Source: Agapanthus africanus | Lineage: Eukaryota; Streptophyta; Magnoliopsida; Asparagales; Amaryllidaceae | NCBI GenBank assembly: GCA_030015575.1 | Contig: CM057342.1 | Location: 259,990,867-260,054,866 of the forward strand | Length of the DNA: 64,000 bases | Reading direction: 5' to 3' | In this document: positions 9,868-21,466 of the stretch, one piece after another | Layout of the letters: every line of letters starts with the position of its first letter | Numbering within the stretch: position 1 is the first letter of the stretch | The notes under the pieces: generated by a model | Databases searched by the model: none | The model's input: only the letters and a program-made list of their open reading frames with translations | Told to the model about the DNA's origin: nothing | Translations under genes and position numbers: made by a program

Positions 9868-12814
9868 TGTCACGCCCCGCTTCCCAAAATACGGAATACA
9901 ATGGGTTGACAAGGCCAGCCATGCTCCTACGGTCAAGGAAGTGTCCTGCCGTAGTCACACTTCGGCTTCTAGTTTTGCATGGTAAACAGTAAATAATGCG
10001 CAGGTAATGAGAAATGCAGTAACTGGAACAAAACAGTAAAATGAACTGACCTGATGAGAAACAAAAGATATAACTCTGGATAGCTAAACAAGATGTCCGT
10101 GATGTGCGTCTAGTCCAGGTCCAGGCTAAATCTTCTCCTCACACTGAGCATGCATACTCAGGTCGTCAGAACGACACAATAGCAATATAATATATAAAAT
10201 CACGTGACAATTCTAGCAGTGATAATAGTTATATATAACAGTAGATCAATGGCAGTATGGGTATGAACATGCAGTAATCAATGCAGCGGAACAGTAAAAG
10301 CAGTGGAATGATATGCCACGTATGTCAACACAGTAAGTAAGATATATCAATGCCAGTATCCCTATCAGTCTCTAAATCTCACTGTACAGGTCACTAAGCC
10401 TAACGTCAGTCCAAGTGTGAGAGTCAACCACTCGCGAGTGTCCTCCACCCAAGGGTAGAACCCAAAGGCAAGGGACCATGGGCCCAACATGTATATCACG
10501 GTAATAATCATATACCCTGTAAATCTCCATATATCTACCTAAATATATAAGCCGGCATGGGAATTCCGAGATTCTGTTGAACTCACACTCAAACTACCCC
10601 ACACCCCGTTTTCTACATCAAACACTAACCATAACCCTAAATACCAATCGGTCGGTGACAAGTCTGCACGAGAACTGGAGGCAGGACCTCCATCAAGCAC
10701 GTCCCGACTAATACCTAAGATAAATAGCAGTGTCTGGTGCCTTATCTGTGACACCCGTGCATGAGCTTCCATAAGTGTCCCATACCACTTATAGTCACAC
10801 GTACACGCGTCCCACAGACGTCGACAATGCAATAGAATAATAAGGTTCACTGATTGTGTACAAGTACGTATCACTTTCACTTATTCACTGATACACGAAC
10901 ACTAACGTACTTGCCACAATCATCACTAATACCTAACACTGGGTAAATGCACGTTATCACTAGGTTATCAATGCAGTGACATGTGTATGACATGATGCGT
11001 AAACAGTATATAAAGCATGTTTAGGATGTCATGAATTAGTAATCTACCACTTGAATAGTATGTCATAAATCATACGGTTACAGTTAAGTGAAACGATGAA
11101 TGGGGAATAAATAGTATGTTCAGTTATCTATCCAACGAATTTGGTTTCATGCCAATCGGATTCCCGGATCATAAGTTATAGCCATTTCATTTTAAGCGTT
11201 CGCGGCTGGAAATCCGGTTTCAGAATCAGAAGTCCGTTTCGCAACGCATTTTAATTCCAATTGGGATCAGATTTTAGCAATGATACTGTTGAATGAAATC
11301 TAGGGTTTTCAGTAAGGTTTTCAACGCAACATACGGATTCTCAATCGCGTCTGTACGTCAGGAGATATACACTGTTTAATACTAGTATGTCAATTCTGAT
11401 TCTGTTGGGACTGTTATGCGTCCCGATCTTTTAAATTACAGATTAAATAGCAAACGATGACAAAACAGAATGAAACCACTTGTGTTACCTAGATAACAGT
11501 TTCAAATTTTATAAAAAGTGGAGTTCCGCAACCTACGAGTTAAGGAAACAGTGTGGTGCTCATCACGGGACAGCACACAGTAAACAAAGTCGCTCTGGAC
11601 TGCAGTCCAGAGTCGCACTCCGATCCAAATATTGTCACAGTTTAGGTACAGAAACAATTAGAAACTTGCATAGGGTTATAGTTCATCGAGTCTTCTTCGA
11701 TTTAAGCCCTCGAACTCATCATTCCAGTATGTATATAATTTATGGTGATTTTAACGGTTTTCAGGTGTGGGGAATTTCCAGTTTTACAGGTAAACTTGGG
11801 GGTAGTCGTTTTAGTCATTAACAGTCATATTTTCCAATGAAATTCACACACTAGATTCATAGCCATACGGGACAGATTATACAATTGAATTCCGCCAATT
11901 TAAATAATGATTTCCATTGAGAACATGCATCGAACAGTTGCGACATAATATTTAACAGAAAAGTAAAACATGGGGTATACACGATTGTAATTTGTAATTA
12001 TCATAAAGTAGCATGTAGCAAATAGAGAATTTGCCTGGAAATGTGTCGACAATAATACTGCAGTGGTATCAGCACGATCGCGCCACGAACGCAGCACCGG
12101 CTCAGTCCTTTGGAATCCGACAATTTCACTCGATCTAGCTGCTCTTCGTGCCCTCCTTTTCTTCACTGCTTTACGCTGTTCCTTGATTTGATGTGAGGGA
12201 GGGTGAGACGCTGATAAAGGGAGAGAAATTTAGAGAGAGAGGAAGAGAGAATTAGAGAGAGAGAGGGAATTAGAGAGAAAGAACATGGGTGAGATGAGAG
12301 AGAGGGAATAGAATGAATGAGAATTAAGTGGTGATTAATAGGATTTTAAAATGGATTAATGGGAGAAATTAATTGGGATTAAAGATGCATTAACTTGGTG
12401 GTTTAATAGGAATTTATAGAGGAGATTTGGGTTTGGATTTGAAGGGATTTAAAAGAAATGAGGTGGGATAATTGTTATTTTAATGGGCTGGGGAGGGAAA
12501 ATGGGCTTAGGCCAAGGGATAAGATAGTAGGGAAAAGAAAGGGGCCGGGCTTGGGATTTTAAGTGAATGAGAAAAGGATTAGAGGAGTGGGCCGGCTTTG
12601 GGCTTGGGAAAAGTAACGACTGGACTAAAAATGAACAAGAAAGGGGATAATAAAAGAGGAAGGGAATGAGGGTTTGGGTTAGGGAAAATTAAAAGATATG
12701 AGATTAGATTAGGATTTGGGTTTTTAAAATAATACAAATAATAATTATAAAATAAATAAATTTTGAGAGTGACAAAAATACGGATATTGGTATTCAAAAG
12801 GACTGGGTATTACA
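9868..12814 (-). repeat. element A, 5' LTR
   Basis: A 2947-bp LTR. On the minus strand it starts TGTAATACCC and ends GGGGCGTGACA. It drives transcription leftwards. It shares the 20-bp palindrome (11593-11612) with the other three LTRs of this family. A GA-rich tract is at 12228-12305. Confidence 0.93.
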
Positions 12815-14359
12815 GTTAGGTTAGGTAACTAACGGCAGAGCGGGGCAGGGCTAGCGCGGGTGTAAAACATAAGTAATACCTATATAATATATCATATATA
12901 CTATATACAGTATTTATCACAGCACATCAAATGATCACATCACAGATATCGTAGCAGAAGAAACATATGAAACATTGGATATACTAGGACGTCCGTGTTT
13001 TATTTTGAGCCTCTATAAAACACGGATTCCACGGTCGCGACGAATAGCCAAACCCACACCCCTAGACCCCTACGAGAGCGGCAAGCAAGCCTTCCAATTC
13101 TAGAGTTAGGAGACCCGGACTCGACTCCTCGAGTTGGTCTCCCACTGGACTCTAGAACCTGGTTACTTGTGCTCTCCTCCTTGGGTCTATCCGAGTGCGG
13201 AAAAGTAAATAATATACAAATGGTGACATCGACCTCATCCCGGAAGTGCCCCAATAAAAGAATATTACATACATTTAATTTTATATGAATGAAAATAAAA
13301 ACCCTCATCTCACATAAAACCCTCCGGCTATTCAGAACGCGACGATCCAATATAACATATCCAGCAACACATAAAATCACATGTCATCAACGTAAGTAAA
13401 TATGCGCATCCCAATTGTCGTTGACATATAGCAACGAAACCGACGATATCACATATTACACTTATGGTCGCAGAAAAGAAAGTGTAAAACTACAACATTT
13501 GGAATCCACAATCTCTTTAGACATCGTAAATCCGAAATGTCACATATTTCGCATTTCATACCTAACTATATGAATTCCACATATTGTATCACATTCCAGA
13601 TAAATAGACAGTATTAAACTTTCCGATCGAATAATCAAATACCCAAGATTTTCTTAATAGCTCAACACTTGAGCGGAGTTCAAAAATTCTAGAATACGTC
13701 ACAGTAGCAACGGTCCAGCCGTAGAAGGGTCAAGCCAACGTCTCACATGTGGCACGCCGTACTGCCCCAAACCCTAAGGTTCAAAAAGCAGTTCAAGACG
13801 GTCACATAATCGAGTTAAGGTTGGTTGTCTTCTAGAGGGTCCATCGCGTCACATGCACGTTTTTCCGAAAGATTTAAACCCGAGAAAAGTTCAACACTTG
13901 AATGTTTTTCGTGCCGGGAAAAATTGAGTTAATGATATCCGTTCGAACATTTTAATACTTTCTAAATTATCCGGAATAACAAAACAAAATTAAATTCTCC
14001 GATCGAATCGATGATTACAAAATAAACCCCAGAATACCCAACACTTGAGTCAAAATAAAAATACCCAGAAAATATAATTCGCAGAAATAGAAATTACTGT
14101 GCAAAACTGAGTGCATGATTCCCCTTTACTGCCGCGGATTTGCGGCCCAAGAGTGGTACGGCCGCGGTTCCGCGGCGGCTTGTACGGTTCATCGTCTCGT
14201 TTTTCACTGCAATTCTTAGAAAACCCTGCTGAATTTTTTAGGTATTTTTAATTCAGAAAAAACCCAGTTTTTAAAAAATGTACAGAGAGGGGGTTATCTT
14301 GACGTTTCCGGGTTCGATCGGGGTTTTAACTTCGTTAACACATCGCCTAATACTCTAGC
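12815..14359 (-). other. E1 untranslated leader, part next to the PBS
   Basis: This continues the E1 leader across insertion A. It contains the second arm of the conserved dyad (CTAACGG near 12829-12835) and the TTTTACACCCGCGCTAG motif on the transcribed strand that all copia leaders here share. It also has several TCAA-CAC-TTGA inverted repeats (13660-13674, 13890-13902, a weak one near 14038). The 126-codon frame at 13000-13380 is not conserved in the other leaders and I do not call it a gene. Confidence 0.7.
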
Positions 14360-14375
14360 TAGGCTCTGATACCAC
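14360..14375 (-). other. primer-binding site, E1
   Basis: On the minus strand GTGGTATCAGAGCCTA directly follows the LTR end. It is the initiator Met-tRNA type PBS and fixes the inner border of the E1 5' LTR at 14376. Confidence 0.88.
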
Positions 14376-14920
14376 TGTAGGGTTACTAGGCACTCTAATA
14401 AGGTTCTACAATGCATCAACCATGCCCGTTTAAAATTTTAGCCGTGCCGAATAACCCTAAACAAGATCGTTTCTAGAGAATTAGGGTTTCACATGCTAGT
14501 AAACTACGTTTACGACTAAGTGAATACGAAATACAACCTTTGTAGATCGGTCCTTCACTTCTTTAGCTCCTTGTTGAAGTCCCTTCACTGCGATCGTGGT
14601 TCTCCCGGACTCTTGCATGGCTTCACGAGGCTAAAGAGCGTCCTTGCTTGAAGTCTTCGAGGCCGAAAATGATTTATGTCGAGAGGATGCCAACTCAAGC
14701 TTCTACTTCACTAACTAGAGAATTAGTGAAGCAAACACCCTAAACTAAAGTGCTAATCTAGTAGAGGATGGAGAAATAGGAAGTGGGTTCTCTTTAGAAT
14801 TTTATTTCTCACAATGTTTCTCACTTTGGATCAAACCCTAGCTTGCTTTTCTTTTGAACAAAGAAGAAAAAGATGAACAAAAGAAAGAGATGAGGATAAT
14901 GATCAAGTGAGTGAGCTAAC
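14376..14920 (-). repeat. E1 5' LTR, downstream part
   Basis: This is the 545 bp of the E1 LTR next to the PBS. It starts TGTAGGG on the plus strand, so the element ends CCCTACA. Element B separates it from the rest of the LTR at 25147-26204. The TSD CTAAC (14916-14920 and 25147-25151) proves the interruption. Confidence 0.85.
14916..14920. repeat. target-site duplication of element B (left copy)
   Basis: CTAAC is found directly outside both termini of B (14916-14920 and 25147-25151). It is the reverse complement of the TSD of A. Confidence 0.93.
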
Positions 14921-17900
14921 TGTCACGCCCCGCTTCCCAAAATACGGAATACGAGGGGTTGACAAAGCCAGCCATGCTCCTACGGTCAAGGAAATGTCCT
15001 GCCGTAGTCACACTTCGACTTCTAGTTTTACATGGTAAACAGTCAATGATGCGCAGGTAATGAGAAATGCAGTAACTGAAATGAAACAATGTAAAGAACT
15101 GACCTGATGGGAAACAAAAGGGTATAACTCTGGATAGCTAATCAAGGTGTCCGTGATATGCGTCTGGTCCTGGTCCAGGCTAAATCTTCTCCTCACACTG
15201 AGCATGCATACTCAGGTCGTCAGAGCGACACAATAGCAATATAATATATAAATTCATGTAATAACTCTAACAGTGGTAATAAATATATATGACAGTAAAT
15301 CAATGACGGTATAGGTATGTACATGTAGTAATCGATGCAGTGGAACAGTAAAAGCAGTAAAATGATATGCCAAGTTTGTCAACACAGTAAGTATGTATAT
15401 CGATGCTATCATCCCTACCAGTCTCTAAGTCTCACTGTACAGGTCACTAAGCCTATCGTCAGTCCAAGTGTGAGAATCAACCACTCGCGAGTGTCCTCCA
15501 CCCAAGGGTAGGACCCAAGGGCAAGGGACCACGGGCCCAACATGTAACTCACGGTAATAATCATGTACCCTGTAAATCTCCATATATCTCCATATATATA
15601 AGCCGGCAAGGAACTCCCGAGATTCTGTTGAACTCACACTCAAACTACCCCACACCCCGTGGTCTACATCAAACGCTAACCATAACCTTAAATACCAATC
15701 GGTCTGTGACAAGTCTGCGCGAGAACTGGAGGCAGGACCTCCATCAAGCACGTCCCGACTAATACCTAAGATAAATGGCAGTGTCTGGTGCCTATTCTGT
15801 GACACCCGTGCAAGAACTTCCATAAGTGTCCCATACCACTTATAGTCACACGTACACGCGTCCCACAGACGGCGACAATGCAATAGAATCATAAGGTTCA
15901 CTGATTGTGTACAAGTACGTATCACTTTCACTTATTCACTTATACACGAACACTAACGTACTTGCCACAATCATCATTAATACCTAACACTGGGTAATGC
16001 ACATTATCACTAAGTTATCAATACAGTGACATATGTATGATATGATGCGTAAACAGTATGTAAAGCACGATTAGGATGTCACGAATCAGTAACCTACCAC
16101 TTGCAATATTTATCATAAATCAAACGTGTATAGTTTGCGAAACGATAAATAGGGATTAAATAGTATGTTCAGTTATCTATTCAGCGAATTTGGTTTCATG
16201 CCAATCGGGTTCCAGGATCACTAATTATAGCCATTACATTTTAAGCGTTCACGGCTGGAAATCCGGTTTCAGAATCAGAAGTCCGTTTCGCAACGCATTT
16301 TAATCCAAGTTGGGCTCAGATTTTAGTAACGCTACAGTTGAAAGAAATCTAGGTTTTCCAATAAGGTTTTCAACGCAACAGACGGATCTTCAATCGCGTC
16401 TGTACGTCAGGAGATATACACTGTTCAATACTGGTATGTCAATTCTGATTCTGTTGGGACTGTTATGCGTCCCGATCTTTTAAATTACAGATTAAATAAC
16501 AAACGATAAGGAAACAGAATGAAACCACTTGTGTTGTCTATCTAACAGATTCAACTTTAATAAACAGTGGAGTTCCGCAACCTACGAGTTAAGGAAATCT
16601 GGTGGTACCCATTACGGGACAGCACACAGTAAACAGAGTCGCTCTGGACTGCAGTCCAGAGTCGAACTCCGATCCAAATATTGTCACAGTTTAAATACAG
16701 AAATATTTAGAAACTTGCATAGGGTTATAGTTCGTCGAGTCGGCTTCGATTTAAGCCCTCGAACGCATCATTCCAGTGTGTATATAATTTATGGTGATTT
16801 TAACGGTTTTCAGGTATAAGAAAATTCCAGTTTTACGAGTAAACTTGGGGGTAGTCGTTTTAGTCGTTAACGGTCATATTTTCCAACAAAATTTGTACAA
16901 GGTATTCATCACTACAAGGGCCAATATAAACAATCCAGTTCCGTCAAATTAGATAAGTATTTTCTTTGGGATCATGCATCAAACAGTTGCATCGTATGAT
17001 TTATCGAGGATATTTAGTATGGAATTTATAAAAATTATAGTTCGTAACTAATACAAATTAGCATGTAGCAAGTATAAAACTTGCCTGGAGGCGCACAGCA
17101 GTGGCACGGCAATAGCGGTGATCTACGACAACGGAAACGGCACGATCACGACGCAAGCGTGGCTAGACACGACACGGCAACTCGACCTCGGCTCAAGCTT
17201 GGCACGGTCTTGACGGCTTGGCAGCTGGTGGCGAAGGGAGGTGGTGAAGCGATTGACTATGGAGTTGTGAGGGGTCGGCTGGTGAAGGGGTTGATGGGGT
17301 GAGAGAGGGATCAAGAGAGAGAGATCAAGAGGGAATGAGAAAGAGATATACAGAGAGAGTGAGAACAGAGAGAGGGAGTGAGAGGGCCGCAGAGAGAGAG
17401 AGAGAGAGAGTTGTAGAGGGAAAGAGAGATTTGAGAGGAAGAGAGAGAGAAACAGAGAGAGAGAGAGAGAGGTTGCAGGGGAGAGAGAGATAGATTTTAG
17501 AGAGAGAGAGATCAGAGAGAGAGACAGAGAGTGAGAGAGTTAGAGAGAGAACAGAGAGATTGAGAGAGAGGGGATGATGAGAGAGGAGGTCGGGTGAGGG
17601 AACTGAAGGGGAAGGAGGTGCTTGTTCGAGGGGGTTGTTGGCGACGTGGAGGAGGTCGTCGCCGTCGTCGAGGGATGCGGGTGAGGCTCGGTGGCGGAGG
17701 CGTGCAGGGGCTCGAGCTCGATTGAGGGGTGAGGTAGCGAGGGAGTTCTGTTGGTGTGGGGTAGTGAACGAGGGTGCTCGGGGGAGGAGGTGGCCGGTGA
17801 TGGGTGAGCTTGAAGGGAAGAGAGACGGAGGAGGGCTCGGTTGGGTGCAGAGCGAGAGAGGAGGAAGAAGGAGAACGAGGGAGAGAAAGAACGAGATGAG

Positions 17901-18597
17901 GAAGAGGGTGTGTGGGTGTGTACGAGAGGAGAGGTCGAGGCGCGCGTCGTGGGGGTAATGCGCGCGGGCGTGGGCGTCGGCGGAGGCGAGGAGCGCGGAT
18001 CGCGAGCGGGAAAATAGGAAAAGAGCCGTTGGGGGAGATGCACTGTAGGAGCGGGTCGGGTAGGAGGTGCGGTGCGGGCTTGGAGAGGGGACGCGGGAGT
18101 GGTCCGAAGGGAAGTGGGCCGGGGAAAAGAATTTAAGAATTAAATAAAAAAAATGAAGCTGAAGCTCTGGGCACGGGCTGAGGGAGTTGGGCCGGGCCGG
18201 AGATATAAAATCAAAGAATAAATAAGAAAGAAGGGGGCCGGGCTTAAAGGAATGAAATGGGGAAGAATGGGCTGTGGTTTTCTTTTTTTTTTTGGAAAGG
18301 AAAATGGTTTATGGGCTGAGGGAATTTTGTGGTGATTTGGGTTTAGTTTTAAATGAATAAAGAAATGGGTTGAAGGGAAAAATTAGGGTTTTGAGTTTAA
18401 ATAAAAATATGAAAAGAGATGGGCGTATATAAATTGAGGTTTATAAAAATAGGACAAGAACACGAGGAATTGGGATTAGGGTCTGAGAAAGGAGAGGGGA
18501 AGAACTAAAATATATTGGGAGTTTAAAATAATAAATAAAATTTTATAGGTTAAAAGAAATACGGATATAGGCGTATACAAATGAACCGGGTATTACA
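14921..18597 (-). repeat. element B, 3' LTR
   Basis: Pairs with 21467-25146. It carries the 20-bp palindrome at 16642-16661. The GC-rich region 17600-18130 is open in several frames on both strands but encodes only Ser/Pro/Arg-rich low-complexity peptides, so it is not called coding. Confidence 0.93.
17299..17580. repeat. GA-rich low-complexity tract, B 3' LTR
   Basis: About 280 bp of GAGA-type sequence with interruptions. The same tract is at 23841-24122 in the other LTR. On the transcribed strand it is a CT-rich block within the LTR. Confidence 0.88.
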
Positions 18598-18634
18598 TCA
18601 TACCACCCTTACAAAAATTTCGTCCTCGAAATTT
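18598..18634 (-). other. polypurine tract and adjacent palindrome, element B
   Basis: Minus strand: AAGGGTGGT directly precedes the 3' LTR, and the 8-bp-arm palindrome AAATTTCG/CGAAATTT lies at 18615-18634, as in A. Confidence 0.75.
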
Positions 18635-19839
18635 GAAATAAACGATAAGTAATACAAATATAGGCGAAAGCTATTATATTGCAAACTAACACATAAAGAT
18701 TTACTTGAACTAGGCGGATGGTGAAATTTGAAGGTTTATATATGTAAGAACAACATACAAAAATATAGGTTTAAATAAGTAAAAGACAGGAACAACTACA
18801 AAGGCAACCTATATGTATACGAGAATAGCAATAACAAAAATAACGAACAATGATATTCGAGGCGTACTCGATAAAATCGAAACTCAGACATATGCACATA
18901 TAAGTATCTCAAAAGTAGCACATCAGAAATAATAAGCATAAGGCACAATCGTTTATAATAGTAAACATAGGCACAATACCCGAAAAATAAAAGAATGACA
19001 ATAAAGTAGTGAAAGATTAGTCGGTAGGTTAAAGCATTTTAGGACGATGTATCGATTAAATAGTTTTAAAATAACTTAGAAAACTCACATAATGAAAATG
19101 AGGAATATGGAACAAAATATGCGCGGTGTATGGTTGCGCTACTGAAAATGGGGATAATAGTAATATACTTAAAATACATAAGACGGAGTAATCAATAACA
19201 CGCACTCTTTGATAAATACAAAATAATGAAAACTAAATTTTCGAATAACAGTATCCCTAAATGTAGTTAGGGTAACAGGAAAAACACACAGAGGTATAGG
19301 GCTAGCTAGGGTAGGGATTACAAGGAAGTGTGGCTCATTCAGAAGGTCGGAGTGTGACGGCTTGAGACTGAAGGTCAAAGAGATCGGGATCGAGTCAGCA
19401 CAGGAAGTAAGGGTGAACAACAAAGGACTACAAGGGAAAAAGTATGGGGAGGATATCGGTCGGTACATTCTATGAATCAAGAATTTGAAGGGTTAGCGAA
19501 CTCGGAAGTTTCTCTAAAATTTTCTCCTCCCAGAAGGATCTCAAACGAGGCACAGATGAAGGATGGAGGGTGGACCTCAAAAAGATCGGGTGTGGTACTA
19601 GTTAATCTCAGTGAGGGTTAAAACAATGTAAGGAGTAGGGGTGGACAGATCTCAGTAGGAAAGTAATTGTATAGCAGAAATAATCAAGCTTCAAGGGGAC
19701 TAAGAAGATCGATAGATTAGCGAACTCAACCATTTATTTCATTCTAGAAAATTCTAAACAAGGCATTCCCAAAAACGAAAGGTGGCCCTAAACTATACAC
19801 AGATTTATTTGGCCAGTAAGGACAACAGCTAAAATCCCG
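18635..19839 (-). other. element B interior without recognisable coding
   Basis: Aligns to 7211-8415 of A. The 103-codon minus-strand frame at 19169-19480 is not preserved in A. I see no pol motif. Confidence 0.6.
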
Positions 19840-20223
19840 TCAGTCGTGATTGTGGAGGTTCAGCAGGTTGCGGTAGGCTCGCGCACTCAGGTAGGGCCGT
19901 CCATTTCCATAGCGCCTCGCGGGGACCGCCATTGGGAGTTCTTCCACAGCAGGGTCTTGATCTTCTGGTCCTTCTTCCTCGGCTGGAGCTTCTTCATCGA
20001 GGTCTGATTCCATGGGATTCTCTTCTATGGGATTTTCCTCCACTGGATCTTCTTCTATCGGGTCTTCATCGGGATCTTCCTCTATCGGGTTCTCTTCAGG
20101 GTCTCCTTCCTCTTCGTCGGAATCGCCTATCATGTCAAACTCGGGGGCGGCTGCTCCTTCGTCCTCTGAATCGTTGTTTCCGACATTGACCTGGGGATCG
20201 TTGACCTCATCATCAGAACTCAT
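19840..20223 (-). CDS. conserved acidic repeat ORF of element B, shortened start
   Basis: A 127-codon minus-strand ORF from MSSDDEVND to a tail NLLNLHNHD. It is homologous to the acidic ORF of A over its whole length, including DMIGDSDEEEGDPEENPIEEDP, a repeat of EDP/ENP pentapeptides and the PARRYGNGRPYLSARAYRN tail. The ATG used in A is present at 20293-20295 but is followed at codon 5 by TGA (GGA in A), so translation could only begin at the internal Met. The ATG lies four bases after a splice-acceptor-like TTTTCAG (ending at 20299). Function is unknown. The repeat part has fewer units than in A, in frame. Confidence 0.45.
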   Translation of the reverse strand: MSSDDEVNDPQVNVGNNDSEDEGAAAPEFDMIGDSDEEEGDPEENPIEEDPDEDPIEEDPVEENPIEENPMESDLDEEAPAEEEGPEDQDPAVEELPMAVPARRYGNGRPYLSARAYRNLLNLHNHD

Positions 20224-20298
20224 CAGTGTGCGGTCTAAGGAAACGCATGACTGTGCATCCTCATCTAGATGCGGCGCTGCTCACGGGTGGGCCATGGC

Positions 20299-20461
20299 CT
20301 GAAAAGGAAGAGTCATGATTAGACAGTGGATCACATCAAGAAAATAGCTCAGGGTACGAAGTATAGGAAAATATACGGTGGCAGGAACCGAAAAATCAGG
20401 ATAGAAACGCTGTGATAATGAATAGTATGAATAAGGAGAAAGACAAGAGAATGATACATAT
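20299..20461 (-). other. intron-like segment present in B, absent in A
   Basis: A 163-nt block between the gag fragment and the acidic ORF that has no counterpart in A (junction at 8865/8866). Its downstream end on the transcribed strand is a textbook acceptor: CTAAT branch-like motif, pyrimidine run, TTTTCAG. Its upstream end is 4-5 nt off a GT (GTATCA or GTAATA), so a perfect intron boundary is not shown. Confidence 0.45.
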
Positions 20462-20737
20462 ATTACGATTCAAAGTTTTTATTTCATTCAACTAAAAGTT
20501 CGACGGATACAAGATTTCAAACGGAAAGAAATATTTATAAGAGGATGACAACATTATTACTGAAATTAGAAAACATGAAAATTTTTCTTTGATTGCTAGA
20601 TCGCTGCATTCTCGTCACGCGAGTTGAATCCTGTGTTGGGTCCGCTTTATCCTCGAAGTTCGAACTACGCAATAATCATACTTGGCAGAAGTGGAAAGTG
20701 TGGTCGAGTCTCCTCCTTGCAGCTCCTTTCTTTTTGG

Positions 20738-21199
20738 ACAATCGTTGATAAGATGTTCGCTGGATCCGCAAATCAGACATTTTCCTTAGGCGCGGAGACA
20801 ATCCCTCTGAAGATGTCCTGGCCTCTTACAGTACCCACAACATGGGGTCTTCTGCTGCTTCTGTCGCGGGGAAACAAATTGCCACTTCATCTTCTTCTCT
20901 TTTTCTCGTCTAACGGGGATCCCTTTATGATTGGAGACTCCCGCTGGTGCCTGATTCACCTGCCTTCTCAGTCTTTCAGCTAACAAGTCGTTTGTTCGCT
21001 CCTGGGCTTCCTTTAAACCTTGCAGTACACTCAGGATCTCAACGGTCTGATTCTCGGGAGTGGTGATAGAGGAAGAGTCGTTGGAAGACATGATCCTAAA
21101 ACAATAATTTTGAGGATGATATAAGGCACAAGCTATGAGAATCAAAATATAATATCGATTGGACAAAGATTCAAGAATATCAGATGTGATGGAATTCAT
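20738..21199 (-). pseudogene. element B gag C-terminal fragment with two CCHC knuckles, interrupted
   Basis: A minus-strand frame from 21199 (alternative Met MSSNDSSSITTPENQ) through a helical NQTVEILSVLQGLKEAQERTN segment and a basic region to the first knuckle CGYCKRPGHLQRDC (20798-20839). A TAA at 20786-20788 then interrupts the frame. The same frame continues into a second knuckle, CLICGSSEHLINDC (20738-20779), with all four ligands present. Paired knuckles bind genomic RNA in gag proteins. The capsid domain is missing. A has a different set of lesions (frameshift, Cys to Ser), so both derive from an intact two-knuckle ancestor. Confidence 0.8.
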
Positions 21200-21443
21200 T
21201 GCAATTGGAAAATCAACTGTATGATTCTAAGTCACTTAAATAGAGTATGGTAGTGTAATCGTGATGTAGTTCACAATTACAACCCCGGGACTTTGCCAAG
21301 TCACCAGAAACCCTAGCGAATGGATAGCAGAATACTCGATCTGAATATGGATCAAGAATAACTAGTTTACAACCTAGACCAAGGGATGTCTTAGATTGCC
21401 AAGCTATACACGGAAAACTGCAATCTCGATCGAAGCAAAACCT

Positions 21444-21459
21444 GGGCTCTGATACCAAC
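21444..21459 (-). other. primer-binding site, element B
   Basis: Minus strand: TTGGTATCAGAGCCC lies nine bases inside the 5' LTR end, as in A. Confidence 0.85.
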
Positions 21460-21466
21460 TAAACCA

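Larger units (their letters stand above)
4214..12814 (-). mobile_element. Ty3/gypsy non-autonomous LTR element A (8.6 kb)
   Basis: This is a complete LTR element on the minus strand with LTRs of about 2.95 kb flanking a 2.69-kb interior and a 5-bp TSD (GTTAG). Termini on the plus strand are TGTCACGCC and GGTATTACA. The PBS (9843-9859) lies inside the right LTR and a purine tract with a palindrome (7174-7210) inside the left LTR, which fixes transcription right to left. The interior has only a broken gag C-terminal fragment and an acidic ORF; no protease, RT, RNase H or integrase motif is visible. Large LTRs with a gag remnant only fit the TR-GAG/LARD description. The PPT-side motif suggests relationship to Tekay/Del chromoviruses (inference). 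It interrupts the leader of E1. Confidence 0.93.

Noticed and set aside
13000..13380. 126-codon minus-strand frame in the E1 leader
   Set aside because: Not preserved in the leaders of D1, D2 or C.
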